64,000 nucleotides of DNA, taken from contig JADBEO010000001.1 in assembly GCA_031316315.1 (NCBI GenBank), positions 1 through 64,000 of the forward strand, given 5' to 3'. Under the pieces are notes generated by a model. It worked only from the letters and a program-made list of their open reading frames with translations. It searched no databases and was not told the origin of the DNA. This document shows, piece by piece, positions 45,256 through 54,542 of this stretch. Each line of letters opens with the position of its first letter. Positions within the stretch are counted from its first letter, which is position 1. Made by a program: the position numbers and the translations under genes. The stretch is from Chelatococcus sambhunathii (GTDB taxonomy: Bacteria; Pseudomonadota; Alphaproteobacteria; Rhizobiales; Methylopilaceae).

Positions 45256-45692
45256 CGGTCGTCGACGCAAGCGTCGTCATCAAATGGTTTGTCGAGGAGC
45301 CGGACTCAGCCGCCGCCCGAGACGTGCTGGCCAGCGATGATCCGTTGCTTGCGCCGGCTCATCTCTATGTCGAAGTTGGTAGAGGCTTGCTTCGGCGCAA
45401 GCGCGCCGGCGATCTGTCTGCGTCCGACGCGAAGCTCGCGTTGGCGGGTCTGCCGGCCATCGTCCAACTTGTGCCGCTGGATGCGCTCGTTCAGCCGGCC
45501 TTTGACATCGCCGACGCCTGTCACGTCACGATCTACGACGCGCTTTATGTGGCGCTTGCCGAAGCACGCGGCGACATGCTCGTGACCGCCGATCGACGAC
45601 TTTGCAGCGGCCTCACCTCGACCAACTGGGCGGGTCGCGCGGAGCATCTTCGCGACAGCCCGGCGTCGCGTCGGGAACAGCCGGGGGCTTGA
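45252..45692 (+). CDS. VapC-type PIN-domain ribonuclease toxin
   Basis: A 146-residue PIN-domain endoribonuclease. The acidic Mg2+ site is visible: Asp5 in VVDASVVIKWF, Glu in LYVEVGRGLL, Asp in TIYDALYVALAEA and Asp in VTADRRL. Such toxins cleave tRNA or rRNA and are held inactive by the preceding antitoxin. The pair is inserted between guaB and the MAPEG gene, 33 bp after guaB, and may be an acquired module. Confidence 0.92.
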   Translation: MTVVDASVVIKWFVEEPDSAAARDVLASDDPLLAPAHLYVEVGRGLLRRKRAGDLSASDAKLALAGLPAIVQLVPLDALVQPAFDIADACHVTIYDALYVALAEARGDMLVTADRRLCSGLTSTNWAGRAEHLRDSPASRREQPGA

Positions 45693-45696
45693 ACGC

Positions 45697-46119
45697 ATGT
45701 CCGTGCAGATGATCCTCGCGCCGGTCTTCGTGCTGGTGCTGCTCGCCGTTGTCCTCGCGGTCTGGATGGGCCGCTCCCGGTTCGCGGCGCTCCGGGCCGG
45801 CCAGATCAAGGTCGGACCGGGCTCGCCGCGTAACGCGGACTGGCCGGAGCCCGCCCGCAAGGTCTCCGACTGCTTCCACAACCAGCTCGAGCTGCCGCTC
45901 TATTTCTACGTCGTCGCCATTCTCGCGCTCGTCACCCGGCAGGCGGATCTCGCCTTCGTCGTGCTCAGCTGGCTGTTCGTGGCCCTGCGGTATCTGCACG
46001 CCTTCGAACACACCGGCCGCAATCGCCTGAAGGCGCGATTCGGCCTGTTCGCCTCGGGAGCGCTCGTGCTGCTCGCGCTCTGGCTCTACCTTGCGCTCAA
46101 GATTTACACGCTGGCGTGA
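45697..46119 (+). CDS. MAPEG family membrane protein
   Basis: A 140-residue protein with four membrane helices. The family signature surrounds NQLELPLYFYVVAILALVTRQ and VALRYLHAFEHTGRNRLKARFG, which bind lipid and glutathione in eukaryotic members. Bacterial MAPEG proteins are mostly uncharacterised; glutathione transferase or peroxidase activity is possible. It starts 4 bp after the vapC stop, although the vapBC pair looks inserted before it. Confidence 0.93.
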   Translation: MSVQMILAPVFVLVLLAVVLAVWMGRSRFAALRAGQIKVGPGSPRNADWPEPARKVSDCFHNQLELPLYFYVVAILALVTRQADLAFVVLSWLFVALRYLHAFEHTGRNRLKARFGLFASGALVLLALWLYLALKIYTLA

Positions 46120-46250
46120 TCGACGCGTGTAAGGCCACGTTTTCTAAGTACGTGCTATTACTTATTTCGCTTAAACTTTAACCGTCGCGCGTTGCTTCGC
46201 GATGCGCTCTTCATCAATGTCCCGCGCCGATTACCTCGGGGGGATATTGC

Positions 46251-47969
46251 ATGGCGTTGAAATCGATTCGCATCGGCGCGCTTTTGTGCTCCGCGGCCTT
46301 TGCATTGAGCTCCGTGGCGGCGACCGCCGAAGAGCAGTCACCGGCCGCAGCGGCCGCGTCCACCTCTCCCCGCCAACTGACGAAGCCGAAGTCCGGAACC
46401 GGCGACAGCTCAAGCGAGCATTTCTTCTCGGCGATCGGCGTGAAGAAGGGCGCGCTGCTCGGCTGGACCAATATGCAGAGCTCGCCTTTCGTCATAACCG
46501 CCAACGCCCAGCGCGTCGGGGCCGACGGCAGGCTGGACGGCAAGCCGATGAAGCTCGAGGCGGGCTTCATCGAGGGCGGTCCGAAGTTCGTCGACCTTGG
46601 CGGCGACAAGATCGGCGCGCTCTGGAAGTCCGGCGGCGCCTCGCTCAAGGCTGCGGTCATCGACGCCAAGAAGGGCAAGGCCGGCAATTCCGTAACGGTG
46701 CTGGCCTCGCAGAACGCCAGCTTCGTCCACGACATGGCGCTTCTCGGTAAGGACAAGGTCGCGGCCGTGACGCGGCGCGCGCCGGGCTTCAACGACGAGG
46801 ATACGGTCCTCATCGTTATGAACGCCAAGACCCTAAAGCCGGCAGGGTCGCCCAAGATCATCGAGGATGACGTCCCGGCGCCGCTCGGCGCCGCCACCTA
46901 CGAGCAGGCGATCACATCCTATGACGGCGGCGCCGTGGCGCTGTTCCGCGACAAGGACGCCCAGATCACAGGCGTCCCGGTCAACGCGAAGGGCAAGACC
47001 GGTAAGCCGTTTCAGGTCAATTCGACCGCTTTGCTGCCGTTCAGCTTCCTGTCGAGCTACGCGGGGTTCCGCGTCAAGGGGGCGGAACTCGACGACGGCG
47101 GCTACGTCGCCGCCTGGACGCTGCACGACGTCGGAAACAACCTGAACTTCGACATCCGCGCGCGGGTGTTCGACAAGAAGGGCAAGCCCGTCGGTCCCGA
47201 CTTCATCGTCAACCAGGACCTCGTCGGCAGTCAGGTCGGCCCGGAGATCCTGCCGTTGAAGAAAGGCTTCGCCGTCGCCTGGAACGACAAGGCGACGCTC
47301 GGCTTCGTTACGCAGATCGTGCGCTACTTCGACGGCGAGGGTGAGCCGATCTCAGACGAGATCGTCACGCAGTACTTTGACGCCGGCGTGCCGTTCCCGT
47401 CCTCCGACGACAGCGACTCTGCCCGGCTCCCTGGGGACGCCTATCTCAAGGTCTACGGCTCGAATGGCTCCAGCGGCGTCGCGGCGCTCTACGCCGACGG
47501 CCTGCCGGCGCCGAAGATCGGCTCCGACGAGGGCGAGACGACGGACGGCGGCTCGGCCGCCGAGACCATCATCGCGGCCGGTGGGGACGACGACGTCGAC
47601 GCTGGGTCGGGCGACGACACGGTGGACGGCGGCGACGGCGAAGACACGATCGCCGGCGGGCCGGGCAGGAACCTGATCATCGGCGGCCTCGGCGACGACG
47701 AGATCACCGCGGGCGCCGACGCGGAGGTCTTCGTGTTCAGTCCGGGGCAGGGGACCGACGTCATCACGGGCTTCGGCGCCGACGACCGGATCGACGTCTC
47801 GGCCTTCCAGTACAACCAGAAGGGCAACGTTCGCCTCGACGCCAAGCAGGATGGCGCCGACGTCCTCATCACGCTCGACGGCGTCTCGAACCCGGCGAAG
47901 CCCGTCACGGTGGTGCGGCTGAAGAACAAGGCGCTCGCCGAGTTCACGGACGACAACATCATCCTGTGA
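46251..47969 (+). CDS. RTX calcium-binding repeat protein with an N-terminal signal peptide
   Basis: A 572-residue extracytoplasmic protein. Residues 1-28 look like a Sec signal peptide (IRIGALLCSAAFALSSVAATAEE). Residues about 50-430 form a beta-rich, possibly propeller-like domain with recurring DG/KG turns and aromatic strands. Five or six RTX nonapeptides (GSGDDTVDG, GDGEDTIAG, GLGDDEITA) follow at about 440-490, then the usual post-RTX segment FSPGQGTDVITGFGADDRIDVSAF. RTX proteins normally lack a Sec signal and use type I secretion. No type I exporter genes are nearby. Confidence 0.85.
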   Translation: MALKSIRIGALLCSAAFALSSVAATAEEQSPAAAAASTSPRQLTKPKSGTGDSSSEHFFSAIGVKKGALLGWTNMQSSPFVITANAQRVGADGRLDGKPMKLEAGFIEGGPKFVDLGGDKIGALWKSGGASLKAAVIDAKKGKAGNSVTVLASQNASFVHDMALLGKDKVAAVTRRAPGFNDEDTVLIVMNAKTLKPAGSPKIIEDDVPAPLGAATYEQAITSYDGGAVALFRDKDAQITGVPVNAKGKTGKPFQVNSTALLPFSFLSSYAGFRVKGAELDDGGYVAAWTLHDVGNNLNFDIRARVFDKKGKPVGPDFIVNQDLVGSQVGPEILPLKKGFAVAWNDKATLGFVTQIVRYFDGEGEPISDEIVTQYFDAGVPFPSSDDSDSARLPGDAYLKVYGSNGSSGVAALYADGLPAPKIGSDEGETTDGGSAAETIIAAGGDDDVDAGSGDDTVDGGDGEDTIAGGPGRNLIIGGLGDDEITAGADAEVFVFSPGQGTDVITGFGADDRIDVSAFQYNQKGNVRLDAKQDGADVLITLDGVSNPAKPVTVVRLKNKALAEFTDDNIIL

Positions 47970-48054
47970 CGGCCACGGCCGGCGCGGCGGGGCTTGCATC
48001 GCCCGCCGCGCTGGCGTTTCTGCCGGGCGTCCTTCCGGAGCCCGACCCAGCCTC

Positions 48055-49344
48055 ATGACCCCCGCCGCCCATGCGCTCGCCGCGATCGAGGTTCTCACCG
48101 CGATCGCGGAGCGCCGCTCCCCCGCCGCGCAGGCGCTGAAGGACTGGGGCGCGAGCCGGCGCTTCGCCGGCTCCGGCGACCGTGCGCGGATCGCGAGCCT
48201 CGTCTACGACGCGCTGCGCTCGCGCTCGTCCATCGCCTGGCGGATGGGATCCGATGAGCCGCGCGCGCTGGTTCTCGGCGCGCTCGCCTTCGTGCGGGGC
48301 GTGTCGGCCGAGGAGATCGCGGCGTCCTTCGCCGGCGCGGCGCATGCGCCCGAACCGCCCTCCGAGGCGGAACGCGCCGCGATGGCCGCCGCCTCGCTCG
48401 GCGGCGCGCCGGCGCATGTGCGCGGCGATTATCCCGAATGGCTCGACGAGCGCTTCGCCGCCGCGTTCGGCGACGAGCGCGCGGAGGAGGGCACCGCGCT
48501 CGCGCAGCGCGCGCCGCTCGACCTGCGCGCCAACGCGCTGAAGGGCGATCGCGACAAGGCCCTGCAGGCGCTCTCCCATCTCAGGGCCGAGGCGACGCCG
48601 CTGTCTCCGCTCGGGCTTCGCGTGCCGCTGACCTCGGACGGGCGCGGTCCGCCCGTGCAGGCGGAACCCGCGCATCTGAAGGGGCTCGTCGAGGTGCAGG
48701 ACGAAGGCTCGCAGCTCGCGGCGCTGATCGCCGCCGCCGGGCCGGGCGAGCAGGTGGTCGACCTCTGCGCGGGGGCCGGCGGCAAGACGCTCGCGCTCGC
48801 GGCCCAGATGGAAGGTCGCGGCCAGCTCTACGCGCACGACAGCGACATCCGCCGCCTCGCGCCGCTGCACGACCGCGCGACGCGGGCGGGGGTCCACAAC
48901 CTCCAGATCCGCTCGCCGCGCCGCGGCGCGGACGTGCTCGCAGACCTCCATGACCGCGCCGACCTCGTGCTGGTCGACGCGCCCTGCACGGGGACCGGAA
49001 CGTGGCGCCGCAACCCCGACGCCAAGTGGCGGATGCGCCCCGGCGCGCTCGAGATCCGCATGAGCGAGCAGGACCAGGCGCTCGACGCCGCGGCGCCGCT
49101 CGTTAAGTCGGGCGGCCGGCTGGTCTACGTCACCTGTTCACTGCTGGCCGACGAGAATGGCCACCGCGTCGCGGCCTTTCTCGCGCGCCGCCCGGAGTTT
49201 TCGCAGGTCCCGGCGGCGGAGGCGGCGATCGCGGCCGGACTGCCGTCGCTGGCGCGCTTCGCCGATCCGTCGGGCGCGATTCTGCTAAGCCCGCGCCGCT
49301 CCGGCACCGACGGCTTCTTCGTCGCCGTCCTGCGCCGGGCTTGA
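48055..49344 (+). CDS. RsmB/NOP-family RNA (cytosine-5) methyltransferase
   Basis: A 429-residue SAM-dependent m5C RNA methyltransferase. An N-terminal NusB-like helical region is followed by the catalytic domain. The SAM motif is QVVDLCAGAGGKTLALAAQM near residue 235. The two catalytic cysteines lie in VDAPCTGTGTWRRNPDAKW and LVYVTCSLLADEN. By position between guaB and guaA it corresponds to the rsmB-like gene usual in this order. The rRNA site is likely 16S but is not certain. Confidence 0.94.
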   Translation: MTPAAHALAAIEVLTAIAERRSPAAQALKDWGASRRFAGSGDRARIASLVYDALRSRSSIAWRMGSDEPRALVLGALAFVRGVSAEEIAASFAGAAHAPEPPSEAERAAMAAASLGGAPAHVRGDYPEWLDERFAAAFGDERAEEGTALAQRAPLDLRANALKGDRDKALQALSHLRAEATPLSPLGLRVPLTSDGRGPPVQAEPAHLKGLVEVQDEGSQLAALIAAAGPGEQVVDLCAGAGGKTLALAAQMEGRGQLYAHDSDIRRLAPLHDRATRAGVHNLQIRSPRRGADVLADLHDRADLVLVDAPCTGTGTWRRNPDAKWRMRPGALEIRMSEQDQALDAAAPLVKSGGRLVYVTCSLLADENGHRVAAFLARRPEFSQVPAAEAAIAAGLPSLARFADPSGAILLSPRRSGTDGFFVAVLRRA

Positions 49345-49401
49345 CCCCACCCCCCTGAACGACATCTTGTCCCGGGGAGCGAGCGGCACCGCGGCGGACA
49401 C

Positions 49402-49680
49402 ATGCGCACCATCAGCGTCTTTCTTCAGCTCATCGGTCTCTTCGTCCTCGCGACGCTCGGCTACTGGGTCTGGTTCGTGAACTGGGGCCCGAACCCGAAC
49501 GACCGCGTCGGCGTGACCGTGGCGACGCTGGTGCCGATGTCCGTGAAGGACTGGGGTTGCGGCCGGCTTTCCGCGCGCTTCGCGGCCGAGACACCCGCGA
49601 TCTGCAGCGTCTCCTCTCTGCCGGCGCAGCCGAATTCCGCGCCCTCCGACGGTTCGACGCCCGGCGGCGGACGGCTGTGA
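49402..49680 (+). CDS. small single-span membrane protein
   Basis: A 92-residue product with one N-terminal helix ([23 protein letters not shown]) and a polar periplasmic tail with two cysteines. It lies between the methyltransferase and guaA on the same strand. No family is recognised. The helix starts directly after the initiator, so it could be a membrane anchor or an uncleaved signal. Confidence 0.6.
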   Translation: MRTISVFLQLIGLFVLATLGYWVWFVNWGPNPNDRVGVTVATLVPMSVKDWGCGRLSARFAAETPAICSVSSLPAQPNSAPSDGSTPGGGRL

Positions 49681-49765
49681 CCGGCTGACGCAAAGCGCCT
49701 TCTTCACGGCTGACATGCGACGCCGCCGTTGCGGCGCCCGGCGGGTTCGGGGTACGGAACGCGCC

Positions 49766-51343
49766 ATGACGCCCGATCCGATGACGCCTGATCCCAGCCA
49801 CGACAGAATCCTGATCATCGACTTCGGGTCGCAGGTCACTCAGCTGATCGCTCGGCGCATCCGCGAGAGCGGCGTCTACTGCGAGATCGCCCCGTTCAAT
49901 CTCGCCGAAGAGACCTTCCGGGACTTCCACGCCAAGGGCGTCATCTTCTCGGGCGGCCCGGCCTCGGTCGCCGAAATGGGCACGCCCCGCGCGCCGCAGT
50001 CCGTATTTGACAGCGGCGTGCCGATCCTCGGCATCTGCTACGGCCAGATGACGCTCGCCGAGCAGCTCGGCGGCGCGGTCGAGAGCGGCCACCACCGCGA
50101 ATTCGGCCGCGCCGAGCTCAACGTCGTCGCGCCGTCGCGCCTGTTCACCGGCGTCTGGGAGGACAAGAGCAAGAACATCGTCTGGATGAGCCACGGCGAC
50201 CGCATCACGCGCATGCCGCCGGGCTTCCGCATCATCGGCGTCTCCGACAACGCGCCCTTCGCCGCCATCGCCGACGAGAACCGGCATTACTACGGCCTGA
50301 TGTTCCACCCCGAGGTGGTCCACACGCCCGAAGGCGGCAAGCTGCTGAAGAACTTCGTCCGCGACATCTGCGGCTGTTCCGGCGACTGGTCGATGGCCGC
50401 CTACAAGGAAGAGGCGATCGAGAAGATCCGCGCCCAGGTCGGCGACGGCCGGGTGATCTGCGGCCTGTCCGGCGGCGTCGACTCGGCGGTCGCGGCCGTG
50501 CTGATACACGAGGCGATCGGCGATCAGCTCACCTGCGTCTTCGTCGACCACGGGCTGATGCGCAAGGACGAGGCGACCGAGGTCGTCTCGCTGTTCCGTG
50601 GCCACTACAACATCCCGCTCGTCCATGTCGACGCCGGCGACCTGTTCCTCGGCCAGCTCGCTGGCGTCGAGGATCCGGAGGTCAAGCGCAAGACCATCGG
50701 GCGCCTGTTCATCGACGTGTTCGAGGACGAGGCGCGCAAGATCGGCGGCGCGGACTTCCTCGCCCAGGGCACGCTCTATCCGGACGTCATCGAGAGCGTG
50801 TCCTTCTCCGGCGGCCCCTCGGTCACGATCAAGTCGCACCACAACGTGGGGGGCCTCCCCGAGCGCATGAACATGAAGCTCGTCGAGCCGCTGCGCGAGC
50901 TGTTCAAGGACGAGGTAAGGGCGCTCGGCCGCGAACTCGGCCTGCCTGAGGCCTTCGTCGGCCGCCATCCGTTTCCCGGTCCGGGCCTCGCCATCCGCTG
51001 CCCGGGCGAGGTGACCCGCGAGAAGCTCGAGACGCTGCGGCAGGCCGACGCCATCTATCTCGAGGAGATCCGGAAGGCGGGGCTCTATGATCAGATCTGG
51101 CAGGCCTTCGCCGTGCTGACCGACGTGCGCACCGTCGGCGTTATGGGCGACGGGCGCACCTACGACCGCGTGCTGGCGCTGCGCGCGGTGACCTCGGTCG
51201 ACGGCATGACGGCGGATTTCTACCCCTACGAGATGAACTTCCTCGGCCGCACGGCGACGCGCATCATCAACGAGGTAAGGGGCGTCAACCGCGTTGTCTA
51301 CGACGTGACGTCGAAGCCGCCCGGCACGATCGAGTGGGAGTGA
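49766..51343 (+). CDS. guaA: GMP synthase (glutamine-hydrolysing) GuaA
   Basis: A 525-residue enzyme converting XMP to GMP with glutamine and ATP. The class I glutaminase has its nucleophile in ILGICYGQM and the His-Glu pair in MFHPEVVHT. The ATP pyrophosphatase domain holds the P-loop [13 protein letters not shown]. The C-terminal dimerisation domain ends in [10 protein letters not shown], the highly conserved tail. The ATG at 49766 is used; another at 49781 is possible because the first residues are repetitive ([11 protein letters not shown]). The conserved 3' end is a known integration hotspot in bacteria. Confidence 0.98.
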   Translation: MTPDPMTPDPSHDRILIIDFGSQVTQLIARRIRESGVYCEIAPFNLAEETFRDFHAKGVIFSGGPASVAEMGTPRAPQSVFDSGVPILGICYGQMTLAEQLGGAVESGHHREFGRAELNVVAPSRLFTGVWEDKSKNIVWMSHGDRITRMPPGFRIIGVSDNAPFAAIADENRHYYGLMFHPEVVHTPEGGKLLKNFVRDICGCSGDWSMAAYKEEAIEKIRAQVGDGRVICGLSGGVDSAVAAVLIHEAIGDQLTCVFVDHGLMRKDEATEVVSLFRGHYNIPLVHVDAGDLFLGQLAGVEDPEVKRKTIGRLFIDVFEDEARKIGGADFLAQGTLYPDVIESVSFSGGPSVTIKSHHNVGGLPERMNMKLVEPLRELFKDEVRALGRELGLPEAFVGRHPFPGPGLAIRCPGEVTREKLETLRQADAIYLEEIRKAGLYDQIWQAFAVLTDVRTVGVMGDGRTYDRVLALRAVTSVDGMTADFYPYEMNFLGRTATRIINEVRGVNRVVYDVTSKPPGTIEWE

Positions 51344-51425
51344 GGAGCGGAGTGTGCTGAGGGCAAGTATCGATAGCCGATAAAGTAAAGCTTCAAACTG
51401 CAGTTCAGTCTTTGCAGGTCGGTCA

Positions 51426-52028
51426 ATGCGCACTCTCACGGACTTCCTCGCCGACTTGCCTGGCATCATGCCTCTAAAGACAAGAAAGCTAGTTCTCGAA
51501 GGAGGCATTCTGTCGAAATCTGAGAGAGCAGATATTTACATGCGTCAGAGTAATTGGATCGACGTCGTTCTTGAGGTTGGTCCCGATGCGGCAACTGCGA
51601 TTTTATTAGCGTACAAGGACGGACGCTTACCGATGAAAAAGGGCTGTGCGCCTACTGGCGCACCGCGCGCAGAAATTTATCTCGCGGAATCAGCGATGCT
51701 AAGGGAGCAGCTCGCCGAGCGAAGAAGGAAAGAGCGGGCTGCTGAAGATCCGTCCCTAATTGTTGAGAAGGACCTATCAGATCATCGCCTTCTCGACAGA
51801 GTGTTTATCGCCAATATTGGCAAAGGATCAGGCTCGATGGAGTTGGCCGGCATTACGGTGCACAAGCGGGTCACTGGTTACAAAAGCAACAGCGGGAAGA
51901 ATACCGGTTGGCATGTCAGCTTTGATTGGGTGGGCTCCGATGGGCAGCGGCGGCACTCAGAAGTGGTGCCCACCGAGGCTGGAAATCGACGGAACGATCC
52001 AGACCGAAACTGGGGCCTGCCCGAGTGA
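51426..52028 (+). CDS. orphan soluble protein downstream of guaA, likely acquired
   Basis: A 200-residue product of unknown function. It has a charged helical middle (REQLAERRRKERAAEDPSLIVEKDL) and a C-terminal beta-rich part with NTGWHVSFDWVGSDGQRRHSE. Codon use is visibly AT-richer than in guaA and the following gene. It starts 83 bp after guaA. The combination of atypical composition and the guaA 3' end suggests insertion of foreign DNA; no integrase, direct repeat or partner gene is seen. Confidence 0.68.
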   Translation: MRTLTDFLADLPGIMPLKTRKLVLEGGILSKSERADIYMRQSNWIDVVLEVGPDAATAILLAYKDGRLPMKKGCAPTGAPRAEIYLAESAMLREQLAERRRKERAAEDPSLIVEKDLSDHRLLDRVFIANIGKGSGSMELAGITVHKRVTGYKSNSGKNTGWHVSFDWVGSDGQRRHSEVVPTEAGNRRNDPDRNWGLPE

Positions 52029-52107
52029 TTGCATGACCTAATGGCCATCGCCTGCCACACCTCTCATCAAAGACGCTGCGAAGCGTCTTGAGGGTGGAAA
52101 ACGCATA

Positions 52108-52129
52108 GCGGTCCGCGCGCTTGGACCGC
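52108..52129. repeat. 7-bp inverted repeat
   Basis: Arms 52108-52114 and 52123-52129 with an 8-nt loop lie in the 189-bp gap between the orphan gene and the DUF1993 gene. A second, weaker hairpin (52072-52091) is just upstream. Neither has a T-run. Confidence 0.4.
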
Positions 52130-52217
52130 CGCAAGGGCGATCGTGCGCTCAGGCGCGCCCGGCGCGGCGCGGGATGACTATCTGAAGGGCCCGATCCAAC
52201 TCTGCGCGAGTTCGTCC

Positions 52218-52724
52218 ATGTCCACCGCCCTCTACGACCTGACCATCCCCGTCTTCCTCCGCGGTCTCCGCAACCTCGACGCGGTTCTGCGGAAGGGCGA
52301 GGACTTCGCCGAGGCGCAAGGCGTCGATCCGCAGACCTTGATTGAAGCCCGGCTCGCGCCCGACATGTATCCGTTGCCCGGCCAGATCCAGCGCGCCAGC
52401 GACACGGCGAAGTTCGCGGCGGTGCGCCTCGGCGGGATCGAAAACGTCTCGTTCCCGGACGACGAGCAGACCTTTGACGATCTGCACGCCCGCATTGCGA
52501 AGACCGTCGACTTCCTGAAGGCCGCGCCGCGCGAGGCGATCGACGGCAGGGAAGGCGCCGAGGTGATCCTGAAGACGGGAGGCGGCGAGCGCCGCTTCAC
52601 CGGGATCGACTACGCGCTCGGTTTCGCGCTGCCGAACTTCTTCTTCCACGTCACGACCGCCTACGGGATCCTGCGCCACAAGGGCGTCCCGCTCGGAAAG
52701 CTCGATTATCTCGGCAGGGAGTGA
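52218..52724 (+). CDS. DUF1993 family protein
   Basis: A 168-residue protein of the DinB-like helical superfamily. The DUF1993 core is LYDLTIPVFLRGLRNLDAVLRKGEDFA at residues 4-30 and RLAPDMYPLPGQIQRASDTAKFAAVRLGG in the middle; the end has LPNFFFHVTTAYGILRHKGVPLGKLDYLG. Spaced His/Asp residues may bind metal. Function is unknown. The stop overlaps the DUF72 gene start (GTGA). Confidence 0.92.
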   Translation: MSTALYDLTIPVFLRGLRNLDAVLRKGEDFAEAQGVDPQTLIEARLAPDMYPLPGQIQRASDTAKFAAVRLGGIENVSFPDDEQTFDDLHARIAKTVDFLKAAPREAIDGREGAEVILKTGGGERRFTGIDYALGFALPNFFFHVTTAYGILRHKGVPLGKLDYLGRE

Positions 52725-53476
52725 GCCGGACCCCGGCCGTGGCGGCTGAAAGGACGGAGGCGCGTCTCCTCGTCGGAACCGCCGGCTGGAGCGTGCCGTC
52801 GCGCTACGCCGCGGAGGTTCCCGGTCCCGGATCGCACCTCGAGCGCTACGCGCGGCGGCTGAACGTCGTCGAGATCAACTCGTCGTTCTACCGTCCGCAC
52901 CGGCTCCAGACCTATCAGCGGTGGGCGGCCGCGACGCCGGAGGATTTCTGGTTCTCGGTGAAGCTGCCCAGGTCGATCTCGCATGAGCGCAAGCTGCGCG
53001 ACTGCGGCGACCTGCTCGATGCGTTTTCGGCGCAGGTCCTCGGGCTCGGCGGCAAGCTGGGCGTCCTCCTGCTCCAGCTTCCGCCGTCCTCGCCGGCCGA
53101 CGTTGACGCGGCGGCAGGCTTCTTCGCGGAGCTCGGCGCCCGCCTCTCCGCGCCTGTCGCGATCGAGCCCCGGCATCGGAGCTGGTTCACGCCCGAGGTC
53201 GACCGGGCTCTGGCCGATCTCGGCGTCGCCCGCGTGGCGGCCGATCCGGCGCGCGCGCCCGGCGCTGACAGTCCCGCCGGGTGGCGAGGGCTCGACTATT
53301 ACCGCTGGCACGGCTCGCCCCGGATCTATTTTTCGGACTATGACGAGGCGGCGCTGGCTTCGCTGCGCACTCGGCTGGACGAGAGCGTTTCAAGCGGCGC
53401 CCGCACATGGTGCGTCTTCGACAACACCGCCTCCGGCGCGGCGCTCGGGAACGCGCTGACGATCGCCAGGATGTAG
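52721..53476 (+). CDS. DUF72 family protein (TIM-barrel, YecE-like)
   Basis: A 251-residue protein. DUF72 hallmarks are LLVGTAGWSVPSRY, LNVVEINSSFYRPHRLQTYQRWAAATPEDFWFSVKLPRSISH, and GLDYYRWHGSPRIYFSDYDEAALASL. It starts with a GTG overlapping the DUF1993 stop and is followed 1 bp later by an ArsC-like gene. The fold suggests an enzyme, perhaps a nuclease or isomerase relative, but no reaction is established. Confidence 0.93.
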   Translation: MSRTPAVAAERTEARLLVGTAGWSVPSRYAAEVPGPGSHLERYARRLNVVEINSSFYRPHRLQTYQRWAAATPEDFWFSVKLPRSISHERKLRDCGDLLDAFSAQVLGLGGKLGVLLLQLPPSSPADVDAAAGFFAELGARLSAPVAIEPRHRSWFTPEVDRALADLGVARVAADPARAPGADSPAGWRGLDYYRWHGSPRIYFSDYDEAALASLRTRLDESVSSGARTWCVFDNTASGAALGNALTIARM

Positions 53477-53477
53477 A

Positions 53478-53825
53478 ATGGTCACGATCTACGGCATCAA
53501 GAACTGCGATACGATGAAGAAGGCGAGGCGCTGGCTCGACGAGCGCGGCGTCGACTACCGCTTCCACGACTATCGCGCGGAAGGCGTCGACGAAGCGCGC
53601 CTCAGGGGATGGGCCGCGAAGGTCGGTTGGGAGAAGCTGCTCAACCGGGGAGGGACCACCTTCCGGGGGCTGCCCGAGGCTGAGAAGTCCGGCATGGACG
53701 AGACGAAGGCGGTCCGGCTCATGCTCGCCCAGCCCGCCATGATCAAGCGTCCCGTGCTGGAGCAGGGCGATGCGATCCTCGTCGGCTTCAGTCGCGAGGC
53801 CTATGCCGCGACGTTCGCCGGCTAA
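53478..53825 (+). CDS. ArsC/Spx-family reductase-like protein (YffB type)
   Basis: A 115-residue thioredoxin-fold protein. The N-terminal YGIKNCDTMKKARRWLDERG places the redox Cys at residue 10, and RPVLEQGDAILVGFS is the C-terminal signature. The conserved arginine needed for arsenate is in MIKRPV. YffB-type proteins are not proven arsenate reductases; glutathione binding is proposed. It is last in the DUF1993-DUF72 transcript. Confidence 0.92.
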   Translation: MVTIYGIKNCDTMKKARRWLDERGVDYRFHDYRAEGVDEARLRGWAAKVGWEKLLNRGGTTFRGLPEAEKSGMDETKAVRLMLAQPAMIKRPVLEQGDAILVGFSREAYAATFAG

Positions 53826-53840
53826 GAGTACCCAGTCGAA

Positions 53841-54542
53841 CTATGCCGTCCGAGCCCGATACCGCACGAACCCGTTCGCCCTGAGCTCGCACGCGGGACA
53901 GACGCCGCAGCCATAGCCCCAGGCGTGGCGGGCGCCGCGTTCGCCGCGATAGCAGGTGTGGCTGTCCTCGACGATCAAGTCGACGAGCCTGTCGCCGCCG
54001 AGGCGCTCGGCGAGCGCCCATGTCTCGGCCTTGTCGAGCCACATCAGCGGGGTCTCCAGCGCGAAGCGGCTTTCCATCCCAAGGTTGAGCGCGACTTGCA
54101 GCGCCTTGATCGTATCGTCGCGGCAGTCCGGATAGCCGGAGAAGTCGGTCTCGCACATGCCGCCGACGATGCGCTTCAGCCCGCGCCGGTAGGCGAGCGC
54201 CGCCGCGAAGGTCAGGAACACGATGTTGCGGCCGGGCACGAAGGTGTTCGGCAGCCCGCTGTCGCCGAGCGCGATCTCGACGTCGCGGGTGAGCGCGGTG
54301 TCCGACAGCTCGCCGAGCGCCGGCAGGGCGATCGTATGGTCATCGCCGAGCCGCTCGCGCCATTCCGGCTTCAGCGCCGCGAGCCCTTCGCGCAGCGCTG
54401 CGCGGCGGTCGAGCTCCACGCGGTGGCGCTGGCCGTAGTCGAAGCCGAGCGTCTCCACCCGCCGATAGCGGTCGAGCGCCCAGGCGAGGCAGGTCGTCGA
54501 GTCCTGTCCGCCGGAGAACAGGACGAGCGCCGCGTCGCTCAC
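53841..54542 (-). CDS. queC: 7-cyano-7-deazaguanine synthase QueC
   Basis: A 233-residue ATP-dependent enzyme making preQ0 for queuosine. The PP-loop is [19 protein letters not shown] at residues 4-22; [25 protein letters not shown] and [29 protein letters not shown] follow; the zinc site is [14 protein letters not shown] near the end. The start is a GTG that overlaps queD by 4 bp, so queE-queD-queC is a coupled operon transcribed leftward. Confidence 0.97.
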   Translation of the reverse strand: MSDAALVLFSGGQDSTTCLAWALDRYRRVETLGFDYGQRHRVELDRRAALREGLAALKPEWRERLGDDHTIALPALGELSDTALTRDVEIALGDSGLPNTFVPGRNIVFLTFAAALAYRRGLKRIVGGMCETDFSGYPDCRDDTIKALQVALNLGMESRFALETPLMWLDKAETWALAERLGGDRLVDLIVEDSHTCYRGERGARHAWGYGCGVCPACELRANGFVRYRARTA

